A stretch of DNA of 9,217 nucleotides from Paenibacillaceae bacterium. Lineage in GTDB: Bacteria; Bacillota; Bacilli; Paenibacillales; NBRC-103111. The DNA lies in NCBI GenBank assembly GCA_020697475.1, contig JAJFMO010000121.1, positions 1 to 9,217 of the forward strand, written 5' to 3'. Every line of letters begins with the position of its first letter. The first letter of the stretch is position 1. The translations under genes were made by a program, and so were the position numbers. The notes under the pieces are model-generated. The model had not been told where the DNA came from and did no database searches. It saw nothing but the letters and a program-made list of their open reading frames with translations. Shown here in pieces: positions 6,720 through 9,217 of this stretch.

Positions 6720-7214
6720 ATGGGACACACACTTACCGCCACACATCTCACCGCGATTCTAGGATCTTTGGGTTCGTTATGCATGGCGATCGCCGTTATC
6801 TTCATCCGCTTGAAGGCGATCAAGAAACCGGCCACCGTAATGAAAATTATTATGCCGCCGATCGGCATGAGTACAGGGTTTCTCATGTTCATCTCACCTC
6901 TTGTCAGAGTTCCGTGGGAATGGGCGATCGGCGCCTTCGCGTTTGGTGCGGTGTTTTTCGCTTATCCGCTGATTCGGACGTCAACGTTTTACTTTCGTGA
7001 CAATCAAATTTATTTGCATCGATCTCGGGCGTTTGTCTGGATTTTGCTCTCGCTTTTGTTCATTCGCATGGTGCTGCACGGCTATGTAGAAGAATGGGTC
7101 AGCCTGCCGCAGACTGCCGCTTTATTTTTCCTGCTGGCCTTCGGTATGCTCGTGCCATGGCGTATCGCCATGTTTATCCGCTTCCGCAAGCTTCAGCGGC
7201 AACCGCAAACATAA
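6720..7214 (+). CDS. ccdC: CcdC-family membrane protein, 164 aa
   Basis: This integral membrane protein resembles B. subtilis CcdC (YneJ; DUF1453). In B. subtilis, ccdC lies with ccdA in the cytochrome c maturation region, but its exact role is unsettled. About five helices are visible, near residues 9-29, 44-61, 67-85, 104-121 and 131-153. Conserved-looking stretches are IMPPIGMSTGFLMF at 44-57, FFAYPLIRTSTF at 79-90, IYLHRSRAFVWILL at 97-110 and FFLLAFGMLVPWRIAMF at 136-152. Length equals the usual 160 or so residues. The ATG has GGAGG 6 nt upstream and its own extended -10 promoter. Neither ccdA nor any other cytochrome c biogenesis gene is in the window, so a link to that pathway rests on family membership only. 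The next gene starts 18 bp after its stop, suggesting an operon. Confidence 0.87.
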   Translation: MGHTLTATHLTAILGSLGSLCMAIAVIFIRLKAIKKPATVMKIIMPPIGMSTGFLMFISPLVRVPWEWAIGAFAFGAVFFAYPLIRTSTFYFRDNQIYLHRSRAFVWILLSLLFIRMVLHGYVEEWVSLPQTAALFFLLAFGMLVPWRIAMFIRFRKLQRQPQT

Positions 7215-7232
7215 CCGCTCTAAGGAGTTCCT

Positions 7233-8204
7233 ATGTCTGACTTTCAACCCAGTGACATTGCCATCTCCAGCTCCAACGCTGTGCAACCGTTCTCCAGAAG
7301 CCGTTCCCGGACGAAGAGGTGGGTTATCATGACTGGCAGCGTTATCGTCGCCGTCGTACTCATCTGCGCAGCGTTATCCGCCTACGTAGGCTGGAACTTG
7401 ACGCATCCGGCGAGGAAGGCGCTCGATTCCTTGCCTGCGGATTACGGATTATCGTTTACGGAAGTGCGGTTTCCAAGCCGCACCGATTCGATTTCGCTGT
7501 CCGGCTGGTTCCTCCCGGCGGGGGGAAAAGTGAACGGCCGAACGCTGATCTTCGCCCACGGGTATGCCGGCAACCGGCTGGAGACGGGATTGCCGGCTCT
7601 TGCCCTTGCCCGTTCGCTCGTTCAAGCCGGCTACAACGTGCTGATGTTTGACTTTCGCAACTCGGGGCAATCCGATGGAAAGTTGACATCGGTCGGCCAA
7701 TTCGAAGTGAACGATTTGCTCGGCGCCGTCGATTGGACGGCAGCCAACCATCCCGGCCGCATCGGCGTCATCGGCTTCTCAATGGGGGCGACGACGTCCA
7801 TCCTGGCGGCCGCGCACAACCCGGCGATCGCCGCCGTTGTGGCGGATAGCCCGTTCGCCAATCTGAAGCAATATTTGCAGGAAAATTTGCCGGTATGGTC
7901 TAACTTGCCGAGCTTTCCGTTTACTCCGCTGATCATGAACATCTTGCCCCCCTTGACCGGGATCGATGTCGGGTCGGTAGACGCATACAAGGCGGTCGAT
8001 CAAGTGTATCCGCGTCCGATTTTGTTTGTGCATAGCGGGGCGGATCCGTCCATTCCGGTGGCTAACAGCGAACGGTTGTATGGACTCCATCCGGACAAAT
8101 TCAGCCTGTGGAAGTCGGGGGCGAACACGCATGTCGGCTCTTACAAATTTGCCCCGCAAGAGTACACAAACCGCGTGCTAGACTTTTTTGAAAAAAACCT
8201 TTAA
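7233..8204 (+). CDS. Membrane-anchored alpha/beta hydrolase, 323 aa
   Basis: This is a serine hydrolase of the alpha/beta fold. A Ser/Arg-rich, basic N-terminus (SRSRSRTKR at 21-29) precedes one hydrophobic helix at about 30-53, so the enzyme is probably tethered with the catalytic domain outside. The oxyanion segment is FAHGYAGNR at 107-115, the nucleophile S183 is in GFSMGAT, the acid is probably D271 in SGADPSIPV, and the base is H300 in ANTHVGSY, giving a complete triad. FDFRNSGQSDG at 139-149 is a common loop of this family. Substrate is not known; carboxylesterase, lipase or acylaminoacyl-peptidase-like activity is possible. The ATG has AAGGAG 5 nt upstream and lies 18 bp after ccdC, probably in the same transcript. 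No intrinsic terminator follows: the T6-G-A7 stretch near 8184-8197 is inside the coding end. Confidence 0.9.
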   Translation: MSDFQPSDIAISSSNAVQPFSRSRSRTKRWVIMTGSVIVAVVLICAALSAYVGWNLTHPARKALDSLPADYGLSFTEVRFPSRTDSISLSGWFLPAGGKVNGRTLIFAHGYAGNRLETGLPALALARSLVQAGYNVLMFDFRNSGQSDGKLTSVGQFEVNDLLGAVDWTAANHPGRIGVIGFSMGATTSILAAAHNPAIAAVVADSPFANLKQYLQENLPVWSNLPSFPFTPLIMNILPPLTGIDVGSVDAYKAVDQVYPRPILFVHSGADPSIPVANSERLYGLHPDKFSLWKSGANTHVGSYKFAPQEYTNRVLDFFEKNL

Positions 8205-8232
8205 CTTTCTCCGCTTGTGACGCAACTATAAC

Positions 8233-8259
8233 ATCTATATGGAGTATAAACTTATAGAT
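8233..8259. repeat. Inverted repeat, possible operator
   Basis: ATCTATA (8233-8239) and TATAGAT (8253-8259) form a perfect 7-bp inverted repeat with a 13-bp spacer, so the half-site centres are 20 bp apart, about two helical turns. It lies about 31 bp before the start codon of the broken secreted gene, in an AT-rich stretch with TATAAA at 8245. The geometry fits a dimeric regulator site. No regulator gene is near, and AT-rich DNA gives such repeats by chance fairly often. Confidence 0.28.
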
Positions 8260-8289
8260 TAGTCACTACATATTGGAGGGAAGTACTGT

Positions 8290-8809
8290 ATGAAGCCCAG
8301 ACGCATCATACCTGTCGCCATGGCGATGCTTTTATTCGGCGCGGCTACGGTTTTCGCCAGTTCGATATGGGGGGAATTTGAGGGCTACAGCAAAGTCAGG
8401 ATGGTTGTCAACGGCAACGAAGCTGCAGTGAACGAAGGTGAGATTCCGCGTATTCCATCCCGATGTGCATATATTCGTCGCCAAAGACGTCGGCTCGGAT
8501 TATTCCATCAAGCAAGCGTTCGGCAAGGTGAAGAAAGGCGACAAAGTCGATTTCGTCGTGTTCGCCCAAGTGGAGAATTTGCAGACGAAGATCAACTCGT
8601 TCCAGATCTCCATCGAGGCACCAAGCGGCATCGATGCCGTCGCGCCTCATGTGGAGACGATGAGCTCCGCCAAGGACAGCTTCTGGTTCCCGTGGCCGTT
8701 CTCGGTCCGATTTGACGAAGCCGGCAGTTATAAGGTAAAATTCTCGGTAAAGCTTGACGACAGCTCCAATTATACGGTTGTTTCCGAGAAAACGATTGTT
8801 TCCGAATAA
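8290..8809 (+). pseudogene. Frameshifted secreted protein gene
   Basis: Two frames belong to one gene that is interrupted. Frame A starts at the ATG at 8290, with GGAGGG 9 nt upstream. It encodes a signal peptide (MKPRRIIPVAMAMLLFGAATVFA, cleavage likely after A23) and then SSIWGEFEGYSKVRMVVNGNEAAVN, which looks like the start of a copper-amine-oxidase-N-like domain. Near 8440 its sense is lost, and it reads an Arg-rich out-of-frame sequence to 8715. Frame B (+1) is closed by TGA at 8429-8431. From about 8444 it encodes RVFHPDVHIFVAKD followed by a beta-rich domain of about 120 residues ending at TAA 8809. The lesion therefore lies in roughly 8430-8450. There is no good ribosome site for the GTG at 8438, and no slippery heptamer. 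The joined product would be about 173 aa, likely shorter than an intact copy. The function is not recognised. A terminator follows. Confidence 0.72.
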
Positions 8810-8827
8810 TTCGCAAATGGATCATCA

Positions 8828-8861
8828 AGGAGCCAATCTCATACGGTTGGCTCTTTTGTTT
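8828..8861 (+). terminator. Rho-independent terminator
   Basis: GAGCCAA (8830-8836) pairs perfectly with TTGGCTC (8847-8853). G-T and A-T pairs can extend the stem outward, around a 10-nt loop, and TTTTGTTT follows at 8854-8861. It sits 20 bp after the TAA of the broken secreted gene and closes that transcription unit. Confidence 0.85.
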
Positions 8862-8980
8862 ACCTTTATCGAATTAGTCAGTTCAGAGGCCCCTGCAAAG
8901 TACTTGAATCAGCTACGTAGCAAGGCATCACTTTGTGGGGTTACTTTGACGTTTTCTCAAGCGGGGGAAAGGGTGGGAAG

Positions 8981-9217
8981 GTGAAACTGAAGCACGCCAA
9001 GCTTGTTCATTGGGTTGAAGAGGCGAAATCGGAAGAGGAATATGGGGAAATCAGACAGGCGATCCGGGAAGAGGGGTATGCCGGGTTTCACGATTTGCTG
9101 GACGGGCTTTACGAGAGGCTCAAAGGTTATGACGATGGGGAAAGCCAGGCCGTCCGCGAATTGCTGGATAAGGCGATGAAAATCGTCCCCGACCCTGTCG
9201 AGTTCAGTCCGTCCTGG
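8981..9217 (+). CDS. Partial gene at right edge, unknown function (first 79 codons)
   Basis: An uninterrupted frame starts with GTG at 8981 and is still open at the last base. It encodes a charged, mostly helical N-terminus (KLKHAKLVHWVEEAKSEEEY, then a GYAGFHDLLDGLYERLKGYD-like stretch) rich in Glu, Lys and Leu. There is no signal peptide, transmembrane helix or catalytic motif in the visible part. I do not recognise the family. GGGTGG (8971-8976) lies 4 nt before the GTG and GGGGGAAAG a little further away, so the start is plausible but not certain; an in-frame TTG at 8933 lacks a ribosome site. It follows a terminator, so it should have its own promoter. TTGACG at 8946 could be a -35, but no good -10 follows at the right distance. 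Confidence 0.6.
   Translation, partial: MKLKHAKLVHWVEEAKSEEEYGEIRQAIREEGYAGFHDLLDGLYERLKGYDDGESQAVRELLDKAMKIVPDPVEFSPSW

Noticed and set aside
8184..8197. T6-G-A7 stretch at the end of the hydrolase as a terminator
   Set aside because: It is an AT-only stem inside coding sequence with a one-base loop and no GC clamp.
8425..8450. Programmed frameshift instead of a mutation
   Set aside because: No slippery heptamer, internal Shine-Dalgarno at the right distance or stimulatory hairpin is visible at the switch.
8438..8809. C-terminal part of the broken gene as an independent gene starting with GTG
   Set aside because: It has no ribosome site at a proper distance and begins in the middle of a domain-like segment. 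The upstream signal peptide fragment fits it better as one gene.

Overview
The window looks like chromosomal DNA of a moderately GC-rich member of the Bacillales, most likely Paenibacillaceae (Paenibacillus/Cohnella type). This is inferred from strong AGGAGG-type ribosome binding sites, SigA-like and extended -10 promoters, a CcdC-family gene, and proteins that resemble Bacillales families. I saw no mobile element, rRNA, tRNA or CRISPR array.

Layout. The left third (26-2919) is a leftward run of three genes: an MBL-fold metallo-hydrolase, a membrane-anchored GGDEF/histidine-kinase hybrid, and a small two-CBS-domain protein. Gaps are 56 and 66 bp, and no convincing terminator lies between them, so co-transcription is possible. 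A small rightward gene for a four-cysteine protein (3120-3311) follows. It converges on fdhD (3353-4156, leftward). FdhD is divergent from a long rightward gene (4226-6622) for a molybdopterin oxidoreductase of the FdhF/YdeP family. The two share a 69-bp intergenic region that holds a near-consensus promoter for fdhD. FdhD activates formate-dehydrogenase-type Mo enzymes, so the pair makes a coherent enzyme-plus-maturation unit.

The right third has its own extended -10 promoter (about 6667-6695). It drives ccdC (five-helix membrane protein) and, 18 bp downstream, a membrane-anchored alpha/beta hydrolase. Next comes a signal-peptide gene that is broken by a frameshift, probably with an internal deletion (8290-8809), and ends at a clear intrinsic terminator (8828-8861). 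A new open frame begins at 8981 and runs off the right edge.

The window is mostly ordinary. The best points for a second look are the broken secreted gene, the GGDEF-HisKA-HATPase kinase with an apparently intact GGDEF site, the small four-cysteine protein, and an inverted repeat upstream of the broken gene that has operator-like geometry. I found no convincing new multi-gene system.
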